A stretch of 64,000 nucleotides of DNA from Paramarasmius palmivorus. Taxonomy: Eukaryota; Basidiomycota; Agaricomycetes; Agaricales; Marasmiaceae. Below, piece by piece: positions 46,153 to 57,008 of the stretch (the stretch's first letter is position 1; each line of letters opens with the position of its first letter). The notes beneath the pieces are model-generated. The model had not been told where the DNA came from. It did no database searches and saw only the letters and a list, made by a program, of their open reading frames with translations. The stretch is from assembly GCA_037176845.1 (NCBI GenBank), contig JAYKXP010000004.1:1054001-1118000 (forward strand), written 5' to 3'. The position numbers and the translations under genes were made by a program.

Positions 46153-47321
46153 GCCATGCATCGTGTTCCTCTTTTTTTATTATCTCCCCTTCCCATTCAG
46201 GTGAGTAAATCCCGAATCCCGTCTCCGAGGCGCGAGGCGTTGCAATGACACAATACTGACTGATCTCCGTGTGTGAAGTGGTGTACATATATTCACACAA
46301 GCATTCCCGGTTACCTCGTAGAGCTCTCATAATTCAACCTCGTCACGAAACCTTGACGATTATCACGTCTCATTATGCCAACACCGACATTCCTGATGTA
46401 AACAAAATTGCCTCAACGCAACGCTACTCGACAACGCGACGCGCTCCGGACGACAACCCCATGCTGTGAGTCGTGCTTCATATCACATTCGTCCGAGGAT
46501 TGCTAATGTATCGTTATATAGCACCATTCACATACCCTATGCACCACCATTGTCCAATATGTATTCTTTCATTGTTCATTTGTACATGTATTCCTTACAC
46601 CACCCCACATTCGTATGTTACTGGACTCTGCATTTGCATTCCAGGGACTACAAACACAACGTTACTAGTTGGCATACCCGCATGACGGATACCCGTAAAT
46701 CTCCCCTTGTATCCTTGTACATACCTTCATTCATTTTTCATTCTCTGCATGGATGATTCATACAATTCGCGAACGGCATACAATCCTTTTTCTCCGCTGG
46801 ACCCTTTTGCTTTCTCGCATGCATCTATCTCCGATCCGCGCCACAATCTTTGCAGGACTCTCGGGCTCTCGCGCGATATGTATTCCATCCTGGACCAAAC
46901 CTCATTCCCTGCCGTACATATTTTATACTACTATCCCTATGTCGGATCCCTGTTTTGCCGTACCAACTGGCATCGTGTGTTTTTTTTGTACTCTATAGCT
47001 GTATTCTTGGCAAACACGAGGCTACTGAAGGCTACACGAGGCGTGAAAGTTTTTCGGGAATCTGACACGAGGACCTGGAGATTATCAGCTTCGATAATCG
47101 CAAGGCACACATTGGATACTACCATCGCCGAGATATCCGTGCGCAGTCTGTGCGTGGGAACCCGTACGTCAGAGGCGCCTGGGCGCTTGAGCATTTGTTG
47201 CATTCCTTTTGTCACAGGTGATTGCAAGCCTTGCTTCGGCACAAGATCATTCCACGAAGACCACAAAATCAGTTAGCAACAATTCTATGGAATATCTCAA
47301 TCTTTCACCCACCCCACTTCC
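46153..47321. other. intergenic of about 1.2 kb
   Basis: Holds the 3' UTR of the RRM-like gene and the lipase promoter. Frames in it, including one of 189 codons at 46707-47276, lack motifs and coding-like codon use. Confidence 0.45.
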
Positions 47322-48948
47322 ATGTCCGGGCCAAGTACGAGTTCCAGTTCCCTCGAGAGGAAGAAGGGTTCTTGCGAATGCGAATGTCGCCCATTGGTTA
47401 TTGTGGAAGGATTTTTAGGGCGTGCAGGGTCTGCTCTATGGGGAAACTTTGAGCATTACATGAAACAGGGCTCGTGTAATGGGTGTACCAGAAAAGTGAT
47501 ATTCACCAGGTGAGGAGTAGATGTTGCACTTGTGGAGATTCTGACACTTGCTTAGTGTAGGACCAGTAAGCTCGTTACATGACCGAGCATGCGAATTGTA
47601 TTATTCCCTAGTCGGGGGAACAGGTGGGTAACACCATCCACTGCTAGTCTTGTAGCTGACCTTTCACTGGCACCAGTTGACTATGGGGAAGAGCATTCCA
47701 AGGTGCATGGACACGGTCGTTATGGACGCACTATACCCGAAGGATTGTACCCTCGGTGGTCCACGCAAAATCCTCTCCATTTCCTAGGCCACTCTATTGT
47801 ACGTTCATATTCATGCCTAGCAATTCATCGATACTCATCTTCGTGCCAAGGGCGGTTCAACCATCATCAAACTCCAATACCTCTTACAATCTGGGCATTT
47901 CGGCCCCCATACTCACCCAAACATGATTCTCTCCGTCAATACTATCTCCTCCCCGTTCCGAGGTACCCAGATTGTATTCACCCTCGGAGAACGAACAGAC
48001 GCCGCTCCCGCTGTCCGACCTCTTTCCTGGGGCTCGCTTCTAGCCAAAGGCGTACACATCGTCTCATACCTCTCACCAATACTTCCCCGTGTCCTCGATC
48101 TGCATATCGACTCTAGATCTCTATCGTTATATGATATCACCCCGTTGGAGCTGCTTAAACAATTATGGAGGAGTGACTGGGCGGAGAGTAGAGATGCGAC
48201 ACCGTATGATGTGACGTTTGAGGCTGCGGACGAGAGAGAGGCTAGTGGTGAGGGTGTGGTGAATCCAGGGACTTGGTATAGGAGTTGGTGTGCGTATATG
48301 GTGAGCACTGAGTTCTTCGTTCACTTGGGTGATGTATTCCAAGGAGACACTAACTGGGGCATAATAGACACGAAAGGTAGATCCATCAAGCAGCACTAAT
48401 AATACTCATGCGCCTAGCATGTCAATATCACAATTGGCATTTGCGCCGTTGTATGTGATGGCTCGGGCCATCGGCTCGTTTAATTTCTCGACGCTTCGAC
48501 CGGCACCGTCGTTTCTTACTCCAAAGTGTCCGCGGTCTGCGAAGACTGATCCTGAACGGGCAATATCAGAGGAGTATGAGCCTCTTCCGGAAGAATACTA
48601 TGCAAATGATGGAGTTGTGCCCTTGTTTTCTCAGTGGCATCCTTTCCCTTGCATGTAAGTTCTTATGCTCTCCTCACGATCTCTATCTCATGATCCTTCA
48701 GAACGACGAAATGTCAACATCATCAAGATTACTCGGGCAAACCAAAGCCCGGTATTTGGCATGTCCAAGAGATAGACGACGCGAATCACGTCTCCCTTGT
48801 CCCTCTTTGGATGTCTTCGACTCGTCAACAGCATTACTGGACAGAATTAGGACGTTGGTTGAAATCAATCGACACGCAAGCCTCTGACAACGACGCATCA
48901 TTGATCTGCCATCCCAAACTTGATTCGGGATATTCTTCATCTAACTAA
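47322..48948 (+). CDS. bacterial-type (family I.5) triacylglycerol lipase, intracellular
   Basis: Six exons: 47322-47509, 47556-47623, 47677-47798, 47851-48300, 48368-48654 and 48702-48948, giving 453 aa. An alpha/beta hydrolase with the oxyanion strand PLVIVEGFLGRAG, nucleophile Ser125 in GHSIGGS, Asp357 in YANDGVVPL and His401 in DANHVSLVPLW. The string LVGGTVDYGEEHSKVHGHGRYGRT closely matches thermophilic Bacillus/Geobacillus lipases. In those enzymes structural zinc is bound by an Asp and two His with spacings 20 and 6; here Asp72, His92 and His98 have the same spacings. There is no signal peptide. The N-terminus is Ser-rich with a CECEC run, so it is probably cytosolic or membrane-associated. 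The fifth exon start (48368) was chosen because it is the only acceptor keeping phase and open frame. Confidence 0.87.
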
Positions 48949-49321
48949 CTTCACCGGTTCTCAAACATAGACTACCATGTATCATTCAATATGAAATAAG
49001 GCATGTACATCTTAACCATATGTATGTTTATTATTATTCTAGACGAACAAGACTTTCGACACTATTACAGCTGTAACAACAGTCCGACTATGATACGATA
49101 TAGTGCACTACATGATTACACAGACAACAAAGACGATGTAGAGGTATAGAGAGCGGGAGTTATTAGAACCTACTGTTTACACTATCGATGATGTACAAGT
49201 AAAGAAGATGAACAAAAGAGGCATCAATGTCTGTCCAAAGACCGAAATAACGCCCATCGAATGCGAAGAGATGCGAAGAAATGAATGGAGAAGAAATAGA
49301 GGGGAAAATGGAAATGGAAAA
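48949..49321. other. convergent 3' intergenic
   Basis: This 373-bp AT-rich gap lies between the stop codons of the lipase and the multi-RRM gene. No feature beyond UTRs is seen. Confidence 0.45.
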
Positions 49322-52300
49322 TCAAGAAAGATAGGCCTTGTTGGGCTCACGTCGCCCATGGCCAGGAACAGCAGGCCAGCCCTGATCGTAGTCGCCGACA
49401 CTCTGTGCAGCATTGGCAGAGAACTCTCCATGATGTGGGAGCTGGATCACATCTCCCTCATTGGCATGCATCCTCATCACTCCCGCACCATTGCCATGGG
49501 AGGCAGCGCGGCCATTTCGGTGAGGACCTTGTCGATTGTGACCATTGCGGTTTCCGTGATGATGATAGCCACCATCGCGACGACCTCGTTTCGCATATCC
49601 TCCGCCTTCGGGTTGATGCCCTCGGAAAGAACCACCGTTGTACGAATTCGGTGCACCGACGCTGGGTGGCCCTTGGGGTCTGGTAGCAGCAGAAGGCTGG
49701 GGTTGTATCCATCCTCCCATATTTACCAGTGGTTTTGGCGCGTGCATGTAGGTAGGAGGCATAGGAGTCACCCGAGCGGGACTGGGAGCAGAATTGGGAA
49801 CAGGATATGCCGGTGGAGGAGGAGGATACTGAGGCCATACACGAGGAACAGGTGCAGACACTGGCTGTGAAGGGGTCTGATTACCATGAACCTGGTTGTA
49901 CTGATCGATAGCCTCAGGTCGATAGACCGCGAAGAGTGTATGGTCATTATGGTAAAAGCCGGTGGGAGCCACTGGTGGCTGACTCTGAGACGATTGCTCG
50001 GTATTGAGCTGAGGAGGTCGTGGTGGGTATGGGTACGGGACATAAGCCTGCAGAGATTTATAGATAATTAGTGAGGTACCGCGTTAGCTAACAGTTACGA
50101 TGCTTACCCCATACATGCCGACTGGTTGCCAGTGACCAGGGGTGACTGGTGCAGAGCTACTGCCATCCGAGGCATTGGAACCAGAAAAGGGTGCTGGTGC
50201 AGGCGGATTTGGGATAGGATGATAAACCGGATATCCTGGAACGTAAGGCACTGGATACTGCATTTGGGGAGGATATGCAGGGACCCATTGTGGTGCGAAA
50301 TAGCCCGAAGCGGGAGGAGCCGCGTAAGGTGTCCCAGTAGACGATTCTGGCGCTGAGAGTGGTGTGGCTGGCGAAGGCGAAACATTGGGAGGAGGAACCT
50401 CAATTTCGTACCATTCGCGATACCGCTCGGTCTGAGCAGGAGCCTCGACAGTGGATGAAAGAGATGCAGTAGACACTGAATCTTGGGCCTGTACTGGCTT
50501 CTCTGTCATCTGTGGAATAAGCTCAGCTTTCCTGTCAGCCTTCAACACGTCGTCCGTGGCATCCGTAGAGATGGACATATCAGTGAGGGTACGGTCAGGA
50601 TCCAGAGGCCTCTCGGCCTGAATTTGGAGAGGCTCGATGTGAGGTCTGTTCGGTTGTCCATAGTGGAATCGTCCTCGCCCGCGGTTTCGCCAGTTGGTAC
50701 CACGCGTCGGATTACACTCCCTCAGCTGTACTCGCATAGCACGACCCTCGTATATCCGATTGTGCTATTCTAAAGCTTCAATACACAAGCGAGTGGTGTC
50801 AAAAATAGCTACGAACCTCTTGGTTTATTGCTTGAGCAGGTGACTCGGCGTTGTTGAACTTCACAAAAGCGAAGGCCGCTTTACCGTTGGCTAATGATAC
50901 TGTCAATGGAAAGACACCCTTGCTATAGACAGGAAAAACAAACCTGGCCGAATAACCCTGACGTCCTCTAATCCATCAAACTTTTGGAAATAGTTCCTGA
51001 CTTTCGCCTCATCCCAGGCACTTGGTCCGTACATCTCCAAACCACCGACAAACAAAGTGGTGGGGTCCAAGAAAACCCTTTCACCAGCGTCATTGTCACC
51101 ATCATTGCTCGGTGTGAGCAGAGACAGAGAAGCAGGCGACTTGGGCGTCGTTGGTGACATCACAAGCTGGGGCACTTCCATCTCGCTTCCTTCATGTGGA
51201 TGAGCGATATCCGGACGAGGCGTCAAATCGGTCTTCGAGACTTCCAATTCACCGAACATCGTAGTCAAATTACCGATAGGGCTGAAAAGACTGACGTCAG
51301 TATCTGAACGTGCATCGAAAAAGAAGTCGATGAAAGAAGCACATACTTGTGGCATTGGATCAACTCCTTGTTGAACGGAATTCGGTTCTGATTCCAAAGT
51401 CCGGGATCGTCGTGTAGATTGATGGTTTTGGCCTCTTGGTGAAGAGGAGGAAAATCGATCTCGGTCCAGGAGAGACTGTGGCCGTCGACAACAGGCGTGT
51501 TATCAACTAGCGTCGAATTTTGTGAAGTGCATGGGGACTCATGCATTCCAATAGCAGGAGTCGCCCACCTGCCATCCTCGGTCTCGAGACCCGAACCGAG
51601 CATGGGTGACAGGGAAGTAGTAGGCTGAGATGCCATCCTGCCACGGTTCGGCGGCAACCTATGGTGCTGTGGACTACCTGGCTGGGTAAAACGACGCTTG
51701 TGCATGGCAATGTCCGGAGAAGCAGTATGAGCCCATGTAACCGTGAGATGGGGTACATGACGGAGAGTCTAGACGAAGAGGTAAAGCGGTGCTGTATGAA
51801 GGACAGTAGATAGACTAAACCAACCATCAGAGCAGTGACACAATCGTCGCGGTGTTCCCACTTGGCTTCGAAGCACCGTCCATCCATTTGAGGCTTGCGA
51901 GGCGCATTGTGAGGAAGAGGATAAGAAGCATAGCGTGTCGAGGGATCGTCGTCGCCTGGCGAAGTATGAGATTACGTCACGTTGAAAGTCAAGGTACGTG
52001 CCTGCTCGTAGTGCTTCAAAGGTATCCAAGGCACCAAAGTGGGCACAGATCGTTCTAAGGGTCTACAATGACGTTGAGGGTTGTGATGAGCGCATCAAAA
52101 TGAAAGGAAAATACCATCTCATCGAACGCTAGATCTTCAAGATGCAAGACCGGCTCAGTGGCCAAGTCATAGTTTGGTCCTCTTTGACGTTCTGCTTCGA
52201 TAGCTGTTTGGTTGTAGGTGATGGATAGCTGTCTAGAAGGTGCTATACATTGAATATTGGGTTTGGAGCCCAAAAATAAGCGGCTTACTTGTGATTCTTG

Positions 52301-53057
52301 GCTTTCCAGATCCTCATGGCAAAAGGAAGTGTGAGCTCGCGTCGCTCCGGGAGGGGAAGGTTTCCGTCCGTATTATTTTGTTCCATAGGTATGTCTTCTG
52401 TAGGGGTGCTATAGTAGTGGTAAGTATACGAAGATGTGGATGAAAAGAAAGCTTACCGATAGGAAATTAACAGCGTCCGGAACGCTCTGGCAGGTTCATA
52501 GCGTAGATTCCTGCCCAAGAAAGGTTTGGGTGGTTTAGAGCGAAGTGTATGAATTAGTCTGGCGGCAGAAGCGGCATCCTTGGGAAGCAGAGTCATAGTT
52601 AGTGAACGTCGGTATAGATACGTGGCGCATATATGCGGAGACAGACATACCTGGCACTGTACAAAAGCACACACGCCACCCTGCCTGTCGCGAACGACCT
52701 TGATAGACTTGACCTCGGCATGTTCTGCCAGATGATCAGCGAGTAAGCGACTAAGGTCGTCATTGTCCATGTTGGGCGGTAGGCTAAATGGTTGATCTCA
52801 TCAGCGATGATGGCGACGAGACTGAATCTATACTAGGGCAACTACCTTCCGACGAAGACGCTGGCGTCATGAGGCATCTTGTCGACCTTTTTGGTGCTGG
52901 GAGACGCGTCGACCTGGTCATGGTTTCGGGCAACGACGTGTTCTTGGACGCTAGAAGCTTCGCTTTTGGTTGGCGATGGCGGAGAAGACGACAAAGGCAG
53001 AGAATCGAAACGAGTTCCCCACTGACGAGTTTGACGAGAAGAGAATTTGTCAGGCAT
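49322..53057 (-). CDS. large multi-RRM RNA-binding protein with Pro-rich/RGG-like C-terminus
   Basis: Twelve exons on the minus strand: 53057-52846, 52783-52651, 52578-52457, 52408-52289, 52232-52115, 52062-51976, 51893-51825, 51768-51347, 51281-50944, 50890-50817, 50764-50108 and 50047-49322, about 1025 aa. RRM1 begins with ASVFVGSLPPNM and contains VKSIKVVRDRQGGVCAFVQ. A second, divergent RRM spans about residues 205-280 (TICAHFGALDTFEAL to VTALM). A canonical RRM follows at about 510-600 (TLFVGGLEMYGPSAWDEAKV, then GKAAFAFVKFNNAESPAQAI and GRAMRVQLRE). The C-terminus is Pro/Tyr-rich, then Gly/His/Arg-rich (GRRDGGYHHHGNRNG). The architecture suggests an mRNP regulator; I cannot name an orthologue. 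The junction of exons 6 and 7 is uncertain: an 82-nt intron is used here, but a 25-nt intron would also keep phase. Confidence 0.82.
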
Positions 53058-54352
53058 AGTTGATGTGGACGATGAGGGAGATGGTGATGGAACGAGTTCA
53101 AGAGGGAATATGGGGGTCAACTTGCAAGAAATAGATTACCAGAGAATTACCACGTTTGGATTTTGGACCAACATACCCGACATAAAATGAACTCGAACCA
53201 ATAAAATCAAGTTGGATCCAATAGAATCAAAACTGACCAAATAAATCCAGTAAATCTCCTGTGAAATAAAGACCCCCAGAAATTCGAATTTCCATGGGCA
53301 TTCCGGATGGACCGTACTTTGACTGTACTTCCACACGTTTCACGACGGCCGACACGTCCAAACAACACCGACGATCTGATATGCAAGTAAATTCTCCCAG
53401 TATCCTTCATGTCATGTCAACGAAGCCCGTACCACTATTCTTTTGTCCCTGGTCCCCAGCCTTTACTGTGCAGAGTCCCCCATATTTCAAGTCTCCGGCG
53501 TATTCACAGAAAATCCAATCAAGAAAACCAGAAACCAGAAAAGAACACATTGTAGAACAGAAACAGAAACGAGAATACATTCGCTTAGAGCCAATCAACC
53601 CTGCAACTCTTCCTTATCTGCCCTTACTTCCAGCCTTCTTGATGCCAGAAGCTTTGCACTTGTGACCCACGAGCATACCGGAAAACTGAAGATCTGCAAA
53701 TAATTTTTTCTTCGTCCCCCTTCAGCGCCAACTTTGCACAGTCCAAGATCCATTTAAGTATAAATAAACGATCTCCAATCTTCTGCCCGACCAGGGCCCT
53801 GGGGATGTGCTTCTATATGAATAAACGGTACCGAGCCAATCGTCCGAACGGGAGTAGGCTGAACCGGTCAAGGGGCCAAATGAACTCTGCAATCACCGCG
53901 CCTAATGCCTGCCTGGTGCCCTGGAAGCGCTGGTATGTTCTTGAAGTATGAGTCAAGTACGAATTACGACCTTTGCAGGGACGAATCCTTGAAGGAAATC
54001 GACACGGAGAACTATGGAAACAAGGAGCAGCTAGTGATATCGATTTCATCTATCCGAGAAGCCTCTCCAAGTCGGCATCTCCCATAAGGCAAGAGAGAAA
54101 CGATCCAGTCAACCAAGTCCAGTAGAAGATTGATGAAAGCCCAACGAGCCTGTAAATCGAGTACATTTTTCACAGTCCAGTTGGGGGAATGAGCGTGCCA
54201 AAAAGAGAAGGAGGAAAAAAAGGGTTTTCAACTCCGCCGCGCTTCTTCCACGGTGACCATTCTCATCAACCTGTCTTCGTGACCGTCGCTCTCGCTCCGA
54301 AGCCCTATCTTATTCGCATTCATTCTCCGGAGTCCTTGCAGAGTAGAGGGAA
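53058..54352. other. divergent intergenic of 1.3 kb
   Basis: Lies between the multi-RRM gene and RPB6. A TATAAATA string at 53761-53768 is far (about 585 bp) from RPB6. A purine- and A-rich stretch follows 54180. No coding frame is supported. Confidence 0.45.
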
Positions 54353-55050
54353 ATGTCTGATGATGGATTTGGCGGTGGAGAAGGAGGTGATTATGATTAT
54401 GGAGGTGATATGAGGTATGTTCTCATTTTTCCTCATTTCTAAGAACCAGGAAAGATCACACCTATTTCACTAGCTTCGCTGACGAACAATTCGTTGTGTG
54501 TATCTTTTATGCTATTAATCTGGAAATACCATCATTTCTCAACCATTCTCTCGCTACGAACCATACACATAGGACGAAAGCTACGACCTCTTAGCACAAG
54601 AAGGTGAAGGGCAGCAGGGCGGAGAGGGCGCTGACCAGGCTGGCGATCCTCAAATCAATGGTGTCAATGGCGTAGACCACGACCAGGAGATGGCAAATGG
54701 CGAAGAGACTCAGGAAGCACCAGCGCAGACGAGTATACTTGGTGAACGACAACCAAACAAGGAGCGGATAACAACGCCGTACCTCACAAAATACGAACGT
54801 GCACGGATCCTAGGGACAAGAGCTCTACAGATAAGGTCGATTCGTTCGCATGGTGTCCCAGGTTTCTCATTCTGACTCGTTTTCTCGCAGTATGAATGCA
54901 CCAGTACTCGTACCATTAGATGGCGAAACCGACGCACTCCAAATCGCGATAAAAGAACTTTCCCAGCGAAAGATCCCCCTCGTCATCCGACGTTACCTTC
55001 CTGATGGCAGTTTCGAGGACTGGAGTGTGTCGGAATTGATCACGGACTAA
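54353..55050 (+). CDS. RPB6: RNA polymerase I, II and III common subunit RPABC2 (Rpb6)
   Basis: Four exons, 54353-54414, 54474-54492, 54573-54835 and 54891-55050, giving 167 aa. The acidic Gly/Asp/Glu-rich N-terminus is followed by the invariant core [20 protein letters not shown], then [19 protein letters not shown] and the C-terminal [26 protein letters not shown]. Rpb6 is shared by the three nuclear RNA polymerases, lies at the base of the clamp, and is related to bacterial omega. The second exon is only 19 nt and encodes SFADEQF with its flanks. It was kept because both sides have good splice sites and the phase closes. Confidence 0.95.
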
Positions 55051-55306
55051 AATTTCACTCTTTCAAGAGTTCGCTTTCTCTACCTTCTGGCCTTCAAGTG
55101 TTGTAATCTTGCTTTCCGCGTTCTTATATAGCGAATACATATACAGTGCGTAATGAATCAAATGTAGTGCGTGGTGTGTGCTATGCTCAGTATGGATGAA
55201 ACTATGGAACAATGAAGAGGATCTGGGGTGAATGTAGTGTGTCGCAGCGGGTAGAATGAATGATGGAAAGGTACAGTCAAAGGAAGGTACATCATCGGAA
55301 ATCGAC
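55051..55306. other. convergent 3' intergenic
   Basis: A 256-bp gap between the stop codons of RPB6 and the sirtuin; both 3' UTRs. Nothing else is seen. Confidence 0.45.
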
Positions 55307-57008
55307 TCAGGACTTGACACCGACGCCCTTCGCCTTTACGCTCCTTGAAGCGAGGGAACCCTTGGGCGGCGGTCTCTTCTTCTTGGGGCTAGAAACATCT
55401 TGCATGGAGAGATCCAAACATAAGCCCTCCAAATCCTCGTCGTCTTCGTCTGCTTCGTCACCACTGGCTAGGTTCTGTTTGTCCTTGGCCAGCCCGAGGA
55501 TCTCAGACATATACTCTCTCTGTTTCCCCGCGCGTCGTTTCGAAGGACTAGACTGATTGTCATAATGATCAGCACCCTGACGACGTTTACTGGGCGACGA
55601 CGGTGGTCGTTTCGCCTTGAGAGCGTCAGGAGTACTAATGACCATCGGCGAGTCTGGTGGCAAGTTCTCGACCTCTTTGCGAGGATACTTCTTTTTAGCA
55701 CCTACAGAAAGCGGAGTCAGCACACCTACTCATAGGCAGAAAATGAAAACTATACCTTTACCCTTCGGTTTCGCCGCAGTATTCGCCACATTGATCTCCT
55801 TACCAGCCTTGAAGAGGCCGCCGCCCACCGTCACCGACATCTCGCCGTCTGAGCCAACTAGAGTTTGCTGTACTTCCCAATCAGCCGGCCGCATCTTCTT
55901 CCAGTCTTCGATGACTTTCTCAGTCCATACATCTGTCTCCCCTGAAACGTGATAGTCGATTACGTCTGACCACTCAGATCCTGGCGCGGTCTTGTTAACG
56001 AAAATGACCTTGCCTGCCCATGGTCTCGTTCTTGACTTGCTCGGGGAGCCAGGAGGCAAGTGGCCATGGACGACCTTGGCAAACTCCTTCACCAGCTTCT
56101 TCAGACCATGGACTTTGAGAGAAGTACCCATGATAATGAGCATGTCGGGTTTCCGAGAGAGATCAGCACATTGAACAGTGCCTATCTCGTCACCTAATGG
56201 GTGGAACTCGTCGTAGAGAACGATGGAAGGCCGTAATTGGCCAACACGAATAGCTCTGGCCGAGCGAGCGACACGAGATCGTGCTATTTAATGTGATTAG
56301 AATAGAGATACAATAACGGAAAACCCAGAGGTACTCACATCGCTGAAGACATTCGGGACAATCCGGGCACTGTCCCTGTTCGAACAGAACGAGGTGTTCT
56401 TCAAGGCATGGAAAATCCGCAGAGCATGAACGACAACGGACACGATGAATATCGCCATGAAGCTGGATGTTGCGAGACTGCTTTAATGGCTTCTTTCCCT
56501 TCTTGTCTGATGTGTCGTCATCGCTAGAAGGCCCAGCGAGACCTGCTCTGTCCTCTAGCCCGTCGATATTCTGGGTATACGAACGTAGTAGCTTCTTCTT
56601 GGAATCTAGGGTCTTAATGAAATGATGGGTGGGCGTAGGTGTCGCGGTGTCTATGGAGCGTTTGAGTTTGGATATGAAGGTATAGAAAAGGGCGGTTGAA
56701 GCTGGATCCCGGAAAAGCGACGCGTCGAATAGGTCTCTTCCCTTGAGCACAACGTCTGGATACTGTTGCTTGACCAGATTATATAGACCGTCGGAAGATC
56801 GAAAATCCTATTGTGGAATCATGTCAGTAAACTCAGCTTCAGTCTAAGATGCATATATGCCACGCACTGGTATTCCCGATGAACACGAAATACCTGCCCC
56901 AGTAACAACTACAATTTTCTTGCATTTTGCAACTGCGAGCGATAGTTCGCTAAGAGAACGACGACTGTGAGTGTCCGTTTTGATATCTTCCAAGTTTAAG
57001 GTCTGCAT
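55307..57008 (-). CDS. Sir2-family NAD-dependent deacetylase, Hst3/Hst4-like
   Basis: Four exons on the minus strand: 57008-56868, 56807-56339, 56283-55756 and 55701-55307, giving 510 aa. NAD-binding motifs are VVVTGAGISCSSGIPDFRSSDGLY and SYTQNIDGLED. Catalytic His164 is in QLHGDIH. Zinc cysteines lie in VRCRSC and CPDCPEC. GTSLKV and VIFVNK complete the Rossmann part. The inserted loop after NIDGLED and the spacing fit the fungal Hst3/Hst4 group, which deacetylates histone H3 Lys56 and supports genome stability. The last about 150 residues are Lys/Pro/Ser-rich with basic clusters (SPSKRR, GKQREY), probably nuclear localising, and an acidic DEADEDDEDLEG patch. Two donors 6 nt apart at the end of exon 3 would add or drop two residues. 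Confidence 0.9.

Noticed and set aside
46707..47276. 189-codon open frame on the plus strand
   Set aside because: No motif, erratic composition, no coding-like codon bias, and it lies in an AT-variable spacer between two well-supported genes.
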